14,104 bases of DNA from UBA8828 sp964510855 (GTDB lineage: Bacteria > Verrucomicrobiota > Verrucomicrobiia > Opitutales > UBA953). Position 1 is the stretch's first letter. Each line of letters opens with the position of its first letter. The notes under the pieces were generated by a model. The model was not told where the DNA came from. It made no database searches and worked only from the letters and a program-made list of their open reading frames with translations. This document shows, one piece after another, positions 13,706 to 14,104 of the stretch. The translations under genes were made by a program, and so were the position numbers. Location of the stretch: positions 1 through 14,104 of the forward strand of contig CAZEDB010000031.1 in assembly GCA_964510855.1 (NCBI GenBank). The letters run 5' to 3'.

Positions 13706-14104
13706 GCAACCTACTCACCCAGATTACGACTCTGGCTTTGGCAGCTAAAGCCGCCGCGCGCCAGGTCGCCACGGCTTCAGGAGCCACCCGCGCACGTGCC
13801 CTGAAAACCACCCCCCCAGAAATTCGCGCGGCACAAACCACCCTACTTGCGGCCAACGCCCAAGATGTTAGCGACGCCCGCGCTAAAGGCTTAAGCGAGG
13901 CAATGATTGACCGCCTGCGACTTGACGGTCCACGCCTTGAAGCCATCGCAGCCGCTTGCGAGGCAGTCGCTCAACTGCCCGACCCCGTTGGCGAAGTTAT
14001 GACGGCTTGGACGCGCACCAACGGCCTCCACATCGCACTACGCCGCGTCACCCTCGGGCTCATTGCCGTCATCTTTGAATCGCGCCCCAACGTCACCATC
14101 GACG
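13702..14104 (+). CDS. proA: Gamma-glutamyl phosphate reductase, N-terminal 134 residues (runs off the right edge)
   Basis: Reading from the ATG at 13702, which overlaps the proB stop as ATGA, the open frame runs to the window end. It encodes MSNLLTQITTLALAAKAAAR and continues with the ProA features LLAANAQDVSDARAKGL, DRLRLD and LGLIAVIFESRPNVTID (about 118-134). The enzyme reduces glutamyl phosphate to glutamate semialdehyde, the second step of proline synthesis. The catalytic Cys lies beyond the edge. It forms the classic proBA operon. Confidence 0.95.
   Translation, partial: MSNLLTQITTLALAAKAAARQVATASGATRARALKTTPPEIRAAQTTLLAANAQDVSDARAKGLSEAMIDRLRLDGPRLEAIAAACEAVAQLPDPVGEVMTAWTRTNGLHIALRRVTLGLIAVIFESRPNVTID

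Overview
The window is a dense bacterial chromosome segment of housekeeping genes, read in both orientations, with short intergenic gaps and moderately high GC. Gene content is Gram-negative-like: a probable outer-membrane barrel protein after isocitrate dehydrogenase, plus RodA and MurA. RNase E/G and RNase Y occur together, start codons lack clear Shine-Dalgarno sequences, and one small DNA-binding protein ends in a lysine-rich, histone-like tail. These traits make me lean towards Verrucomicrobiota (Opitutae-like). This is inference, not proof. A run of exactly 100 N shows that this is a draft scaffold, possibly a metagenome bin.

Layout. 1-2897 (minus strand): start of rplM (L13) at the left edge; an uncharacterised secreted protein whose ATG overlaps the icd stop codon; icd; a structured 219-bp gap with a terminator; and a double ribbon-helix-helix protein with a Lys-rich tail. 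2898-3030 is a divergent regulatory region with a perfect 16-bp palindrome. 3031-4821 (plus) is a P1B-type metal-exporting ATPase interrupted by the N run. 4864-7949 (minus) holds rodA followed by an RNase E/G gene. 7950-8045 is a divergent leader with TTGCC/GGCAA half-sites every ~20 bp. 8046-11806 (plus) holds rny (RNase Y), a hairpin-rich 149-bp leader, a disordered RG/RGG-repeat protein with four 57-bp tandem repeats, and murA. 11816-12853 (minus) is ruvB. 12935-14104 (plus) is proB and the start of proA, overlapping as ATGA.

How the genes relate. Two themes dominate. One is cell wall and shape: rodA (peptidoglycan polymerase) and murA (first committed step of precursor synthesis). The other is RNA turnover: RNase E/G, membrane-anchored RNase Y, and next to it an Arg/Gly-rich disordered protein of the kind that binds RNA or forms condensates. 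The RNase E/G here has no C-terminal scaffold. My main hypothesis is therefore that the RG-repeat protein is a separate scaffold or RNA-binding partner for RNA decay. This rests on location and composition only. The other genes (icd, ruvB, proBA, rplM, the metal pump) are standard functions. No tRNA, rRNA, CRISPR array, insertion sequence or prophage gene was recognised, and no gene-free stretch exceeds 300 bases.
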